From contig NZ_CP060697.1 of NCBI RefSeq assembly GCF_014352855.1, positions 1,632,001 through 1,696,000 on the forward strand: a stretch of 64,000 bases of DNA, given 5' to 3'. A program made the position numbers and the translations under genes. This DNA comes from Sphingomonas sabuli (GTDB lineage: Bacteria > Pseudomonadota > Alphaproteobacteria > Sphingomonadales > Sphingomonadaceae). Below are positions 44,351 to 53,629 of the stretch, one piece after another; within the stretch, counting starts at the first letter, position 1, and the number at the start of each line of letters is the position of its first letter. The notes beneath the pieces were generated by a model, which searched no databases, was not told the DNA's origin, and saw only the letters and a program-made list of their open reading frames with translations.

Positions 44351-45409
44351 TTAGCGCGTGACGCGGGTGAAATGGCCCATCTTGCGGCCCGGGCGATGTG
44401 TGCCCTTACCATAAACGTGGACGTGGGTGCCGGCCTGGGCGACCAGCTGCGGCCAGCCGTCGATTTCCGCGCCGAGCAGATTTTCCATCATCGCCGTGGT
44501 GCCGGTCAGCGCGGTCGATCCGAACGGCAGTCCGCAGATAGCGCGCACATGCTGTTCGAACTGCGACGTTTCGGCGCCTTCGATGGTCCAGTGGCCGCTA
44601 TTGTGCACGCGCGGCGCGATCTCGTTGACGATAGGGCCGTCGGCGGTGGCGAAAAATTCGACCGTCAGCACGCCGACATGGCCAAGCCGCTCCGCGATGG
44701 CCGAGGCGACCCGGACGGCTTCTTCGCGGTGCCGGTCGACCACCTCGCCCGCCGGGACGGTCGAGCGGCGCAATATGCCGTTGTCGTGATCGTTCAGCGG
44801 CAGGTCGAAGGCCGCGATGGAACCGTCGAGCGCGCGGGCAAGGACGACCGAAAATTCGCAATCGAAGTCGACCCGGGCTTCCGCCACCGCCGGCTGGCGG
44901 CCGATCGATTCCCACGCGGCGAGCACCGATCCCCGCTCCGTCGCCCACGCCTGCCCCTTGCCGTCATAGCCCAGCTGCCGGGTCTTGAGCACCAGCGGCG
45001 CGCCGATGTTCCGCTCCGCCTCGGCGACGTCAGCCTCGCCGTCGACGCGCATCCACCGGCCGACCCGCGCGCCAGTGCTTTCGATGAATTCCTTTTCGCG
45101 ACCGCGGTCCTGCCCGATCTGCAGCGACGCGACGCCCGGGCGAAGCTTGGCGGCGATCACCTCAAGCGAGGCGGCGGGGACATTTTCGAATTCGTAGGTG
45201 GCGACATCGACGCTGTCGGCGAAGGCACGCAACGCCTCGATGTCGGAATAGTCCGCGCGGGTGAATTCGGCCGCGACGTCGGCCGCGCACGGCGCCGCGC
45301 CGGGTTCGAACACGTGGCAGCGATAGCCGAGTTGGGCGGCGGCGACGGCGATCATCTTGCCCAACTGGCCGCCGCCGATGATCCCGATGGTCGAGCCCGG
45401 CGGAAGCAT
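44351..45409 (-). CDS. purK: N5-carboxyaminoimidazole ribonucleotide synthase
   Basis: 352 residues. It carboxylates AIR using ATP and bicarbonate, the step before PurE. The N-terminus has IGIIGGGQLGKMIA, followed by ATP-grasp blocks (LVLKTRQLGYDGKGQ, VDFDCEFSVVLAR, ILTVEFFATADGPIVNEIAPRVHNSGH). It overlaps the purE stop by one base (TAATG). Length and order of motifs are normal. Confidence 0.96.
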   Translation of the reverse strand: MLPPGSTIGIIGGGQLGKMIAVAAAQLGYRCHVFEPGAAPCAADVAAEFTRADYSDIEALRAFADSVDVATYEFENVPAASLEVIAAKLRPGVASLQIGQDRGREKEFIESTGARVGRWMRVDGEADVAEAERNIGAPLVLKTRQLGYDGKGQAWATERGSVLAAWESIGRQPAVAEARVDFDCEFSVVLARALDGSIAAFDLPLNDHDNGILRRSTVPAGEVVDRHREEAVRVASAIAERLGHVGVLTVEFFATADGPIVNEIAPRVHNSGHWTIEGAETSQFEQHVRAICGLPFGSTALTGTTAMMENLLGAEIDGWPQLVAQAGTHVHVYGKGTHRPGRKMGHFTRVTR

Positions 45410-45888
45410 TACGGCGCTTCGGCGACCGAATCGGTCTGGTCGGAGCGATGCCGTTCGAGGCGGGCGGCCAGGTCCGTGTCACTGGTCGCGAGGATCGAAG
45501 CGGCCAGCAGTGCCGCGTTGATCGCCCCGGGCTTGCCGATGGCCAGCGTGCCGACCGGCACGCCGGCGGGCATCTGGACGATCGACAGCAGGCTATCCAT
45601 GCCCTTCAGCGCCTGCGATTCGACCGGCACGCCAAGCACCGGAAGCGTGGTCATCGACGCCGCCATGCCGGGCAGGTGCGCCGCGCCGCCGGCACCGGCG
45701 ATGATCACCTTGAGCCCGCGGCCCGCGGCGTCGTGGGCGTAATCGTACAGCCGCTTGGGCGTGCGATGCGCCGACACGATGCGCGTTTCATGCTCCACCC
45801 CAAGGCGGTCGAGCATCTCGCACGCATGGCGCATCGTCTCCCAGTCCGACTTGCTGCCCATGATGATGCCGACCAGTGGCGCGGTCAT
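45409..45888 (-). CDS. purE: N5-carboxyaminoimidazole ribonucleotide mutase
   Basis: 159 residues from the ATG at 45888 ([19 protein letters not shown]), giving the family's usual length. MGSKSDW is the class I PurE phosphate loop, and [13 protein letters not shown] and [11 protein letters not shown] complete the active site. It moves the carboxyl group from N5-CAIR to C4. It is first of the purE-purK pair. The upstream gap (45889-46028) is shared with a divergent diguanylate cyclase gene. Confidence 0.96.
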   Translation of the reverse strand: MTAPLVGIIMGSKSDWETMRHACEMLDRLGVEHETRIVSAHRTPKRLYDYAHDAAGRGLKVIIAGAGGAAHLPGMAASMTTLPVLGVPVESQALKGMDSLLSIVQMPAGVPVGTLAIGKPGAINAALLAASILATSDTDLAARLERHRSDQTDSVAEAP

Positions 45889-46028
45889 TGAAACTCCCGA
45901 ACTGAAGCGCCGAAGAGGCCGTTTAGGAAGAGACTTGACTGTTCGCAATCGGGACGGGCCAATAGCGGCGATTTCGCGCGGGATTTTTCACGGCTATTTC
46001 CGCGCAGGTGACCGGAGGAACGGCCAGC

Positions 46029-46583
46029 GTGCCCGACGCGGAAGCGTTTGCGGAAATCGAACGGCTGCGCGAGAAGATCGCGCGGCTCGAGGAGCGAGTC
46101 CGCCAGCTCGACGATCTGGCGCACCAGGACGCGCTGCTGCCCGTGCCCAACCGCCGCGGTTTCCTGCGCGAACTCGACAGCGCGATTGCCCGGGTCAGCC
46201 GCTATGGCGAAACCGCGGCGCTGCTGTTCGTCGACATCGACGGGCTGAAGCGGATCAACGACAGCCTTGGCCACCTGGCCGGCGACGCCGCGCTGGTCCA
46301 TGTCGCCACGGCGCTGACCGACGCGGTACGCAAGAGCGATTGCGTGGCGCGCCTGGGCGGCGACGAATTCGGTATCCTGCTGGTCCACGCCGGCGAGGAG
46401 ATCGCGCTGGACACCGCCAAGCGCCTGACCGCAGTGGTCGAGCAGGCACAGGCGGTCTACGACGGGCAGCGGTTGCCGTTGAGCATCGCCATCGGCGTTG
46501 CGGTTATCGACAAGGACGACACGCCCGATCGCGTTATCGCCCGCGCGGACCGGGCGATGTACGCGCGCAAGGCCGCGGCCTAG
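46029..46583 (+). CDS. Short coiled-coil GGDEF diguanylate cyclase
   Basis: 184 residues from a GTG at 46029, preferred because GGAGGAA lies 9-15 bases upstream; an in-frame GTG at 46008 would precede that site. An N-terminal coiled coil ([21 protein letters not shown], about 8-30) leads straight into the GGDEF domain, which has an intact site in [11 protein letters not shown] and the preceding [12 protein letters not shown]. It has no sensor domain, so activity may depend on dimerisation through the coil or on expression level. TTGACT at 45935-45940 may be its -35 element. It makes cyclic di-GMP, which the window's PilZ proteins might bind. Confidence 0.9.
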   Translation: MPDAEAFAEIERLREKIARLEERVRQLDDLAHQDALLPVPNRRGFLRELDSAIARVSRYGETAALLFVDIDGLKRINDSLGHLAGDAALVHVATALTDAVRKSDCVARLGGDEFGILLVHAGEEIALDTAKRLTAVVEQAQAVYDGQRLPLSIAIGVAVIDKDDTPDRVIARADRAMYARKAAA

Positions 46584-47272
46584 GCGGCGCGTTCGCTGAG
46601 GTAGTAGCTGTCGCGCGTCGCGAGGGCGTCGTCGAGTTCGTAGACCAGCGGTTGGCCGGTCGGAATTTCGACCCCGACGATATCGTCGTCGTCGATACCC
46701 GACAGATGCTTGACCAGCGCCCGGATGCTGTTGCCGTGCGCGGAGATGAGCACCCGCTGGCCGGAGCGCAGCGCGGGCGCGATGGCCGCGTCCCAATATG
46801 GCAAGACGCGTTCGATCGTGTCCTTGAGGCTTTCGCTGTGCGGGACGGTGACGCCAGCATAGCGGCGGTCGCCGGACAGGTCGTACGGGCTGTCCGCGTC
46901 CAGCGGCGGCGGCGGGATGTCGAACGACCGGCGCCAGATCCTGACCTGTTCCTCACCGACCTTGTCGCGCATCTCCTGCTTGTTGAAGCCGGTCAGCCCG
47001 CCATAGTGGCGTTCGTTGAGGTGCCAGTCCTTGTGCACCGGCAACCACAAGCGATCCATCTGTTCGAGCGCAAGGTCGAGCGTCTTGATCGCGCGGGTCA
47101 GCAGGCTGGTGAAGCAGACGTCAAAGTCGAGTCCGCGATCGCGCATCAGCGTGCCGGCCGCCATCGCTTCTTCGACGCCCTTGTCGGACAGGTTGACGTC
47201 CCACCAGCCGGTGAAGCGGTTTTCCAGATTCCACTGCGACTGGCCGTGACGGATCAGGACCAGCGTCGGCAT
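46580..47272 (-). CDS. gpmA: 2,3-bisphosphoglycerate-dependent phosphoglycerate mutase
   Basis: 230 residues. It interconverts 3- and 2-phosphoglycerate. [20 protein letters not shown] carries the phosphohistidine RHG motif, and [15 protein letters not shown] and [13 protein letters not shown] carry the remaining catalytic residues. The start overlaps the stop of the upstream M14 carboxypeptidase gene by one base (TGATG). It is convergent with the diguanylate cyclase gene, overlapping by four bases. Confidence 0.95.
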   Translation of the reverse strand: MPTLVLIRHGQSQWNLENRFTGWWDVNLSDKGVEEAMAAGTLMRDRGLDFDVCFTSLLTRAIKTLDLALEQMDRLWLPVHKDWHLNERHYGGLTGFNKQEMRDKVGEEQVRIWRRSFDIPPPPLDADSPYDLSGDRRYAGVTVPHSESLKDTIERVLPYWDAAIAPALRSGQRVLISAHGNSIRALVKHLSGIDDDDIVGVEIPTGQPLVYELDDALATRDSYYLSERAA

Positions 47273-48438
47273 CAGGCGTCGACCTTTGCCGGCTGGGCCT
47301 TGTTCTTGCCGGCGCTTTCGAGGTCGGGAAGGATGGCGTGGAGCGCGTCGAGACAGGCGCGACCGAGGTGCATCGAACGTTCCGGCGACCAGCCGTAGAC
47401 CGGGTCGGGCAGATCGTCATTGTCCTTGAAGGGCATTTCCAGCGTCATCGACACGCAGCCGTAGCGTTCGGCCAGCTGGGTCGTCGACATCGACATGTTG
47501 GCCTGGCCCGGCTTGGGAATCTCATAGCCCTGGCGCGTCTGGAAATCGGGCGACAGCAGTTCGAGCTTGTCCGAGAAGGTTTTGAACAGTGCCGACTGGC
47601 GGTCGGTCAGCGAGGGAATGCCTTCGAACCCGGCGAGGAAGTTGGCAGGGATAGCCTCGTCGCCGTGCACGTCCATCGCGAAATCGACGCCGGTTTCGTC
47701 CATCGCGTTGCGCACGAACAGGACTTCCGGGCTCTTGTCCGCGGTCGGGGCGTGCCATTCGCGGTTGAGGTTCACGCCCACCGCATTGGTCCGCAGATGG
47801 CCGCGGCGCGAGCCGTCCGGATTCATGTTGGGCACGATGCGAAAGGTGCAGCGGTCGCGCAGCACGCGCGAGACCGGATCGTCGAGGTCGGTGAGCTTTT
47901 CAAGCGCGCCTTCCATCCACCATTCGGCCATGCTTTCGCCCGGATGCTGGCGCGCATAGAGCCACACGTTGAGCGGGCCTTCACCCATTTCCAGGCAATC
48001 GATGTCCTGGCCGTCGAGCGACTTGCCGAGCGAGCGGTAGGTGACCCCGGGAAGCGAAGCGACCGACGTCACCAGGTCGTGGTGGCGGTCCATCGAATAG
48101 GGCGCAAAATAGGCGATCCAGAGTACGTCGGTATCCGGCGTGAGACGCATCGTCAGCACGCCGTCGGCATAGCTGGTGCCTTCGATCCTATACCATTCGT
48201 CGCGGTCCGTGGACGCGCAGGCGCGATAGCCGGGCCATCCGTCGGGATAGGCCGAGCCGCCGCAGTTGGTGATGCGCAGCGTCACTTCGCGATCCTTGGC
48301 GCCGGCCAGCCGGAAGTGAAACCACTGATAGAAATCGCTCATGTGGTCCTTGACGATTTCCAGGTCGGCGCTGTCGCCGTCCTGGCTGACCACGCGAATG
48401 TTGCCGGCGTCGAACGCGCTCGAAATGATGAGGGTCAT
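47272..48438 (-). CDS. M14-family carboxypeptidase, cytosolic carboxypeptidase-like
   Basis: 388 residues from the ATG at 48438; the frame extends upstream to 48651 but without protein-like sequence. The N-terminal beta domain (about 1-120; [23 protein letters not shown]) is the feature that defines the eukaryotic-type cytosolic carboxypeptidase (CCP/Nna1) branch. The catalytic domain has the zinc ligands in [12 protein letters not shown] and DVHGDE, and the substrate residues in [10 protein letters not shown] and VGVNLNREW. No signal peptide is present, so it acts in the cytoplasm. It is coupled to gpmA. The bacterial substrate is unknown. Confidence 0.9.
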   Translation of the reverse strand: MTLIISSAFDAGNIRVVSQDGDSADLEIVKDHMSDFYQWFHFRLAGAKDREVTLRITNCGGSAYPDGWPGYRACASTDRDEWYRIEGTSYADGVLTMRLTPDTDVLWIAYFAPYSMDRHHDLVTSVASLPGVTYRSLGKSLDGQDIDCLEMGEGPLNVWLYARQHPGESMAEWWMEGALEKLTDLDDPVSRVLRDRCTFRIVPNMNPDGSRRGHLRTNAVGVNLNREWHAPTADKSPEVLFVRNAMDETGVDFAMDVHGDEAIPANFLAGFEGIPSLTDRQSALFKTFSDKLELLSPDFQTRQGYEIPKPGQANMSMSTTQLAERYGCVSMTLEMPFKDNDDLPDPVYGWSPERSMHLGRACLDALHAILPDLESAGKNKAQPAKVDA

Positions 48439-48577
48439 CGGGTCCTTGGGATGCTGCAGGAATGGAATTGGGCTGGCTGATAAAGCGCCCCCGCCGAACT
48501 GGCAAACGGCGGGCCGGGGAACGTCGGTCGCCGAGGGGCGTAGGGTCAGCAGGTGAATTTTTGCGCAGGAGTGCAAA

Positions 48578-48664
48578 GTGCTCAGGGCTATCGGGTGTAT
48601 CGTGCTTGTCGTCGTCGCCGTCGCGCTGCTCAGCGTCTTCGGCCTGCTCAAGGCGATCTTCTAA
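48578..48664 (+). CDS. 28-residue single-span membrane peptide
   Basis: A GTG start with AGGAG six bases upstream (48567-48571) begins a frame of one membrane helix: [20 protein letters not shown], ending GLLKAIF and TAA. Composition and the strong ribosome-binding site suggest a genuine small membrane protein. It is 60 bases before galE on the same strand. Peptides of this size often modulate larger membrane complexes; no target is suggested by sequence. Confidence 0.6.
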   Translation: MLRAIGCIVLVVVAVALLSVFGLLKAIF

Positions 48665-48724
48665 ACCGGCAGCCCGCGGCTATTGGTCTGGCACGCGCGG
48701 TCGAACCTCGCTAGCCAGTCGGCC

Positions 48725-49726
48725 GTGCGCGACCTTCCCGTCCTGGTCACCGGCGGTGCCGGTTACATCGGCAGCCACGCCGTGCTGGCGCTGCAGGCGG
48801 CTGGGTGCCCGGTCGCGGTGGTCGACGATCTGTCCAACGGGACGCGCCGCGCAGTGCCATCCGACGTGCCCTTTTACGAAGGCAGTATCGCCGACCGTCA
48901 GCTGCTATCTCGCATCTTCGCCGAGCAGGGGACGCGGGCAATCATGCATTTCGCCGGGTCGATCGTCGTCCCGGAATCGGTCGAAAAGCCGTTGCTTTAT
49001 TATGCCAACAACACGCTTGCGTCGCACGCGCTGATCAGCGCGGCAGTCGACGCGGGCATCCCGCACATCCTCTTTTCATCGACTGCCGCGGTCTATGGCG
49101 CGCCCGAGCGCGTGCCGGTCGAGGAGGACGACCCAAAGCGGCCGATCAACCCTTATGGCGCGTCCAAACTGATGACCGAGGGGATGCTGGCCGATTGCGC
49201 CGCCGCCTATTCGTTCAATTACGGAGCGCTGCGCTATTTCAACGTATCCGGTGCGGACCCGCAGGGTCGGTCCGGTCAGGCCGGGCAAGGGTCGACGCAC
49301 CTGATCAAGGTCGCGGTCGAGGCGGCGGTCGGCAAACGCAGCCACGTGGACGTATTCGGCGACGATTATCCAACCGCCGACGGGACCTGCGTGCGCGACT
49401 ATATCCATGTCAGCGACCTGGCCGCCGCGCACGTCCGCGCGCTGGAGCGGCTGGTTGCGGCGCCGAGCGAGAACCTGGTGATGAATTGCGGTTACGGGCG
49501 CGGGCTGTCGGTGCTGGAGGTGCTGGACGCGGTCGACCGCGTCGCCGGTATGCCGGTCGCTCGGCGCATGCAGGGCCGCCGGCCCGGCGATCCGCCCGCT
49601 TTGGTCGCTTCGAACCGGCGCTTGGTCGAAACGCTGGACTGGCAGCCACAATTTGCCGACATCGACACGATCGTCGCCCACGCGCTCCATTGGGAACGCA
49701 AGCTCAAGGACCTGACCGCCGCGTGA
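48725..49726 (+). CDS. galE: UDP-glucose 4-epimerase
   Basis: About 333 residues from a GTG at 48725 (RDLPVLVTGGAGYIGSH); a TTG at 48683 would add 14 residues with no clear purpose. The NAD loop is VTGGAGYIGSHAV, the catalytic residues lie in LFSSTAAVYG and NPYGASKLMTE (YxxxK), and GTCVRDYIHVSDLA is the substrate block. It interconverts UDP-glucose and UDP-galactose, feeding polysaccharide and glycosphingolipid sugars. The stop overlaps the start of the M28 peptidase gene (TGATG). Confidence 0.94.
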   Translation: MRDLPVLVTGGAGYIGSHAVLALQAAGCPVAVVDDLSNGTRRAVPSDVPFYEGSIADRQLLSRIFAEQGTRAIMHFAGSIVVPESVEKPLLYYANNTLASHALISAAVDAGIPHILFSSTAAVYGAPERVPVEEDDPKRPINPYGASKLMTEGMLADCAAAYSFNYGALRYFNVSGADPQGRSGQAGQGSTHLIKVAVEAAVGKRSHVDVFGDDYPTADGTCVRDYIHVSDLAAAHVRALERLVAAPSENLVMNCGYGRGLSVLEVLDAVDRVAGMPVARRMQGRRPGDPPALVASNRRLVETLDWQPQFADIDTIVAHALHWERKLKDLTAA

Positions 49727-51357
49727 TGAAATATAAGCCGATGCTGGCTGCCGTGGCGTTCGCGCTGGCCGCCGCGGCCCCCGCCGCCCAGCCTGCCCCG
49801 CAGACCAAGCTTTCAGCGGCCGCCGAGCGGGTCCGTGCCGACGTAGAATTCCTGTCCCACGACCTTTTGGAAGGGCGGGACAGCGGTTCGCGCGGCTATG
49901 ACATCGCCGCGGCGTACGTCGCCGCGCAATTCCGCGCCATCGGCCTGCAGCCCGGCGGTACCAACGGCAGCTGGTACCAGCAGGTGCCATTCCGCCGCGC
50001 CACCCATGCCGCGCCGGTCGAGGCGTCGCTGGCCATCGGCAACGATCGGGTCACCCTAACCGCCGGCTCGGACTTTGCCGTGCGGCCCAGCCTGACCCAG
50101 CAGGCGCGAACGATCGACGCGCCGCTGGTTTTTGCCGGGCACGGGATCAGCGACGCGGCGGTCGGCATCGACGATTACGCCGGCATCGACGCGCGCGGGA
50201 AAATCGTCGTCGTGCTGGAAGGCGCGCCCGAGGGCCTGCCGTCCGAAGTCGCCGCGCACCTGGCATCGTGGAAAAGCCAGGCCGCCGCCGCCAAGGGTGC
50301 GGTCGGGATCGTCGAGATCGCCGGTACCGGGGTCCGGCCCGGCTATGACCTCGTTTCCTATCTCGGCCGCCCGCTGGTCGATTGGATCCAGCCTGCCGGC
50401 GGCACGAGCGGGGAACCTCGCCGGCTGGACCTGTCCGCCGCCATTTCGAGCAAGGCCGCGGCGCGCATGTTCGTCGCCGCCGGCCAGAATCTGACGCGGC
50501 TGGTCAAAGCCCATCGCAGCGGGTCGGTCCGTGGTTTCGACCTGCCCGCGCGGTTGCGGCTTAGCGACCGCAGCAGCTGGGAGGATTTCTCCAGCCCCGA
50601 AGTCATCGGCCTGCTGCCCGGGGCGGACCCGGTGCGAAAGGCCGAGCACGTCATTCTGATGGGCCATCTCGACCACCTGGGCATGAAGCCGAACCCGAAG
50701 GCCGGCGAAGACGCGATCTTCAACGGCGCGCTCGACAATGCGTCGGGCATTGCGACCATGCTTGAAGCGGCGCGGGAATTCGCCGCATCGCCGACGCCGC
50801 CGCGGCGGTCGGTGCTGTTCATCGCCAACACCGGCGAGGAGCGGGGCCTGCGCGGCGCCGATTATTTCGCCGCCAACCCGACCGTGCCGCGCGATTCCAT
50901 TGTCGGCGTCGTCGACCTGGACATGCCGATGCTGTTGTACCCGTTCACCGACATCACCGCGTTCGGCGGCGAGCATTCGACCATCGCCAGGTCGATCGCC
51001 GATGCCGCCGCTGCAATGGGCGTAAAGGTCGCGCCGGACCCGATGCCGGAAGAAGCGATCTTCGTCCGATCCGACCATTACCGTTTCGTCACCCGCGGCA
51101 TTCCCGCGATCCTGTTGATGACCGGCTATGGCAATGGCGGGGAAGCGAAGTGGAAGGAGTTCTTTGCCACCGCCTATCACAAGCCGTCCGACGACGTGTC
51201 GCAGGCGATCCTGTGGGACCAGGGCGCGCGCTATGCCGAACTCAATTATCGAATCGCCCGCGCGCTGGCCGACAGTGAGGACCGACCGTTGTGGTACCAG
51301 GGCGATTATTTCGGGGACGTGTTCGCGCCCGGGCAGCGCAAGGCTCCCAAGCAATAA
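49726..51357 (+). CDS. Exported M28-family peptidase with PA domain
   Basis: 543 residues from the ATG at 49726, which overlaps the galE stop. A signal peptide ([20 protein letters not shown]) is followed by a conserved [18 protein letters not shown] block, a protease-associated insert (about 130-270, [16 protein letters not shown]), and the di-zinc catalytic domain. The metal ligands lie in [17 protein letters not shown] and [14 protein letters not shown], with DLDMP later and a final His near YHKPSD. It should act as an aminopeptidase in the periplasm. Confidence 0.92.
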   Translation: MKYKPMLAAVAFALAAAAPAAQPAPQTKLSAAAERVRADVEFLSHDLLEGRDSGSRGYDIAAAYVAAQFRAIGLQPGGTNGSWYQQVPFRRATHAAPVEASLAIGNDRVTLTAGSDFAVRPSLTQQARTIDAPLVFAGHGISDAAVGIDDYAGIDARGKIVVVLEGAPEGLPSEVAAHLASWKSQAAAAKGAVGIVEIAGTGVRPGYDLVSYLGRPLVDWIQPAGGTSGEPRRLDLSAAISSKAAARMFVAAGQNLTRLVKAHRSGSVRGFDLPARLRLSDRSSWEDFSSPEVIGLLPGADPVRKAEHVILMGHLDHLGMKPNPKAGEDAIFNGALDNASGIATMLEAAREFAASPTPPRRSVLFIANTGEERGLRGADYFAANPTVPRDSIVGVVDLDMPMLLYPFTDITAFGGEHSTIARSIADAAAAMGVKVAPDPMPEEAIFVRSDHYRFVTRGIPAILLMTGYGNGGEAKWKEFFATAYHKPSDDVSQAILWDQGARYAELNYRIARALADSEDRPLWYQGDYFGDVFAPGQRKAPKQ

Positions 51358-51359
51358 CC

Positions 51360-51388
51360 TTGACTTGCCGGGCAACGCTTCTTAGGTG
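51360..51388 (+). promoter_or_regulatory. Probable promoter of rpmJ
   Basis: TTGACT (51360-51365) and TAGGTG (51383-51388) are 17 bases apart. The -35 is close to the alphaproteobacterial housekeeping consensus; the -10 is poor. It lies about 60 bases before the rpmJ start. Confidence 0.4.
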
Positions 51389-51449
51389 CCCCCCCGGTTT
51401 TAGAACAAACCTCCCACAACCTGTTTTATGTAACGAGGCGGCGCGCTCG

Positions 51450-51575
51450 ATGAAAATTCGTAACTCACTCAAGTCGCTGAAGGACCGGCATCGCGATTGC
51501 CGAGTCATTCGCCGCCGCGGCCGCACGTACGTCATCAACAAGACGAACCGCCGCTTCAAGGCGCGCCAGGGCTAA
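51450..51575 (+). CDS. rpmJ: Ribosomal protein L36, cysteine-poor form
   Basis: 41 residues: [20 protein letters not shown], then [21 protein letters not shown]. It has the alphaproteobacterial L36 length and sequence, with a single Cys17 instead of the CCCH zinc set of the E. coli main form, so it cannot bind zinc in the usual way. It is part of the large ribosomal subunit. It stands alone with its own promoter. Confidence 0.96.
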   Translation: MKIRNSLKSLKDRHRDCRVIRRRGRTYVINKTNRRFKARQG

Positions 51576-51692
51576 GCCTTTCGCGATTCTTCGGTCCGCA
51601 GTTTGCGGCCTGAGCATTTCATCGTAATTCTGCTGCAACCTGCCTTAAGCGCGGGTTCACCTGCCTTCGCATAGAAGCGAAAGCCAAGGAGC

Positions 51693-51974
51693 ATGGTGAT
51701 GAAACGGTTTTGGATCAGTGTTGTCGTGACGGCGGTTGCGGGCCTTGGCCTGGCGACGGCGGCGCCAGCTTATTCGGCCGCCGATGCCCAGGCGCAGGCC
51801 ACTCCCAAGGGCTGGAACTACGAAATCAAGGGCGGCAAGCGTGTGCCCAAGGGCGACCGCGTGACCAAGGCGGACGGCAGCTGGCGCGAGGAAATGCGCC
51901 ACGGCAAGTGCGTTACGGTCAAGGAAAAGACCGCCACCGGCGAATATCGCGAAAGTCGCCGCTGCGACGACTGA
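51693..51974 (+). CDS. Small exported basic protein
   Basis: 93 residues; an ATG two codons on (51699) is an alternative, and AAGGAG lies just upstream. A signal peptide (FWISVVVTAVAGLGLATAAPAYS) precedes a short hydrophilic domain, GWNYEIKGGKRVPKGDRVTK, with repeats of Lys/Gly and two cysteines (Cys72 and Cys91) that might form a disulfide. Not recognised. The stop abuts the end of the convergent lipoprotein gene. Confidence 0.7.
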   Translation: MVMKRFWISVVVTAVAGLGLATAAPAYSAADAQAQATPKGWNYEIKGGKRVPKGDRVTKADGSWREEMRHGKCVTVKEKTATGEYRESRRCDD

Positions 51975-52385
51975 TCATTCGGCCGACGGCAAGTCTCCGC
52001 CGTCGGCACGCTTGCTGGTGATCTTGCAGCCGGGCAGCCCGAATTCCTGGACATCCTTGCAATAACGGACCTGGGCGCTTCCGTCCGGGCCGATGAAGAT
52101 CGCCCAGTCGCGCCGGTCGGAACAGCTCGCGGTCCACATTTCCAGATTCTTGTAGGTGCCGACGAAGCCCGATTCGGTGATCCGTTTGCACGGATAGCCC
52201 GAATCGTGGATCGCCCGCTTCAGCGCTATCGACCGATTGAGCGCATTGAGCTCATGCAGCCCCGCCTGTTCGGGACTGCGCACGCTGATGTTGCGGGTGG
52301 CGGCCTGTTCGGTGCCGCTGTCGCCGGGGTTGCCGCAGCCGGCGAGGACCAGGGCGCCTGCGGCTGCCGCGATCAGTGAACGCAT
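51975..52385 (-). CDS. Small lipoprotein of 136 residues
   Basis: The signal RSLIAAAAGALVLAGCGNPG has a clear lipobox. The mature part contains HELNALNRSIALKRAIHDSG, then YPCKRITESGFVGTYKNLEMW, TASCSDRRDWAIFIGPDGSAQVRYCKD and LPGCKI, with four cysteines that could form two disulfides. No family was recognised. It is downstream of purT on the minus strand's opposite side of a 29-base gap, and the two may be co-transcribed. Confidence 0.7.
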   Translation of the reverse strand: MRSLIAAAAGALVLAGCGNPGDSGTEQAATRNISVRSPEQAGLHELNALNRSIALKRAIHDSGYPCKRITESGFVGTYKNLEMWTASCSDRRDWAIFIGPDGSAQVRYCKDVQEFGLPGCKITSKRADGGDLPSAE

Positions 52386-52414
52386 AGGAACTTCCTCCTC
52401 AATCCTGCCAACGC

Positions 52415-53605
52415 CTAGTCGCGAAACTCTATCCGCACCCGTGCCGCCGCGGCCTTGGCCAGGTCGACTGCCGCGTCGACGCTGTCGCCGCGGGCGAGGG
52501 CGACGCCCATGCGCCGGTTCTTGAGCGTCCTGGGCTTGGCGAAGAGCCGCACGTCGACCGGCGTTCCCGCCGCACCCATACCCAGCGCCTCATCCAGGCC
52601 AGCGAAGCCGAAATCCTCGCTCTCGCGATCGGCGAGGATCGCCGCCGACGCGCTCGGCCCGGCAAGCTCGATCGCCGGAATGGACAGGCCGAGGATGGCG
52701 CGCACGTGCAATTCGAATTCGTTGGGGTATTGGGAGATGAGGGTAACCATCCCGGTGTCGTGCGGGCGTGGCGACAGTTCGGAAAACACCGCCTCCTCTC
52801 CGCGAATGAAGAATTCGACCCCGAACAATCCGTGCCCGCCGAGAGCCTCGACCACCGTGCGCGCCTGCGCCTGCGCCGATTCGAGCGCGGCAGCAGGGAT
52901 CGCCGCTGGCTGCCAGCTTTCGCGATAGTCGCCGCTTTCCTGGCGGTGGCCGATCGGAGGACAGAACATGACGCCGGCGCGCGTCGCTACCGTCAGCAGG
53001 GTGATTTCGCTGTCGAAGCGGACGAACTCCTCGACAATCACGCGTGGCCGGTCGCCGCGCATGTTGGCGACGGCATAGTCCCATGCCTTGCCGACTTCCT
53101 CCGCGCTGGCGGCGGTGCTCTGCCCCTTGCCGGAGCTCGACATGACCGGTTTCACAACACACGGCAGGCCGGTCTCGTCTGCGGCTGCGATCGCCTGTTC
53201 GCGGCTTTCGGCGAAGCGATAGCGCGATGTCGTCAGCCCCAGCGTCCCGGCCGCGAAGTCGCGGATGCCGTCGCGATTCATGGTCAGCTGCGCCGCCCGC
53301 GCGGAGGGCACGACGTGCCAGCCTTCCGCTTCCAGCGTGGCCAGCGTGCCGGTGTCGATCGCCTCGATTTCCGGGACGATGAAGTCAGAGCGGTGCCGTT
53401 CGACCGCCGCGCGCAAGGCCGCACCGTCGAGCATGGAAAACACTTCGGACGCGTCGGCGACCTGCATCGCAGGCGCGTTCGCATAACGGTCGCAAGCGAC
53501 CACTCGGCAACCGAGGCGCTTGGCGGCGATTGCGAACTCGCGGCCGAGCTCGCCGGAGCCGAGCAGCATGAGGGTGGAAATATGCATGGCCGCTGGGATA
53601 GTCAC
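52415..53605 (-). CDS. purT: Formate-dependent GAR transformylase
   Basis: 396 residues from a GTG at 53605; an ATG at 53587 would start at MHISTLMLLGSGELGRE. The first block, MLLGSGELGREFAI, and VACDRYANAPAMQVA match PurT closely. The ATP-grasp domain has CVVKPVMSSSGKGQS, VIVEEFVRFDSEITLL and ELSPRPHDTGMVT. It formylates GAR with formate and ATP, bypassing folate-dependent PurN. It is an ATP-grasp relative of PurK at 44351-45409. Confidence 0.94.
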   Translation of the reverse strand: MTIPAAMHISTLMLLGSGELGREFAIAAKRLGCRVVACDRYANAPAMQVADASEVFSMLDGAALRAAVERHRSDFIVPEIEAIDTGTLATLEAEGWHVVPSARAAQLTMNRDGIRDFAAGTLGLTTSRYRFAESREQAIAAADETGLPCVVKPVMSSSGKGQSTAASAEEVGKAWDYAVANMRGDRPRVIVEEFVRFDSEITLLTVATRAGVMFCPPIGHRQESGDYRESWQPAAIPAAALESAQAQARTVVEALGGHGLFGVEFFIRGEEAVFSELSPRPHDTGMVTLISQYPNEFELHVRAILGLSIPAIELAGPSASAAILADRESEDFGFAGLDEALGMGAAGTPVDVRLFAKPRTLKNRRMGVALARGDSVDAAVDLAKAAAARVRIEFRD

Positions 53606-53629
53606 AGCGGTTCACAATGTGGAGAGATT

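Noticed and set aside
48805..49725. Upstream extension of the M28 peptidase frame
   Set aside because: It lies inside galE and reads as Arg-rich shadow; the ATG at 49726 begins a signal peptide.
51597..51609. CCGCA/TGCGG hairpin after rpmJ
   Set aside because: A five-base stem with no T tract; not convincing as a terminator.
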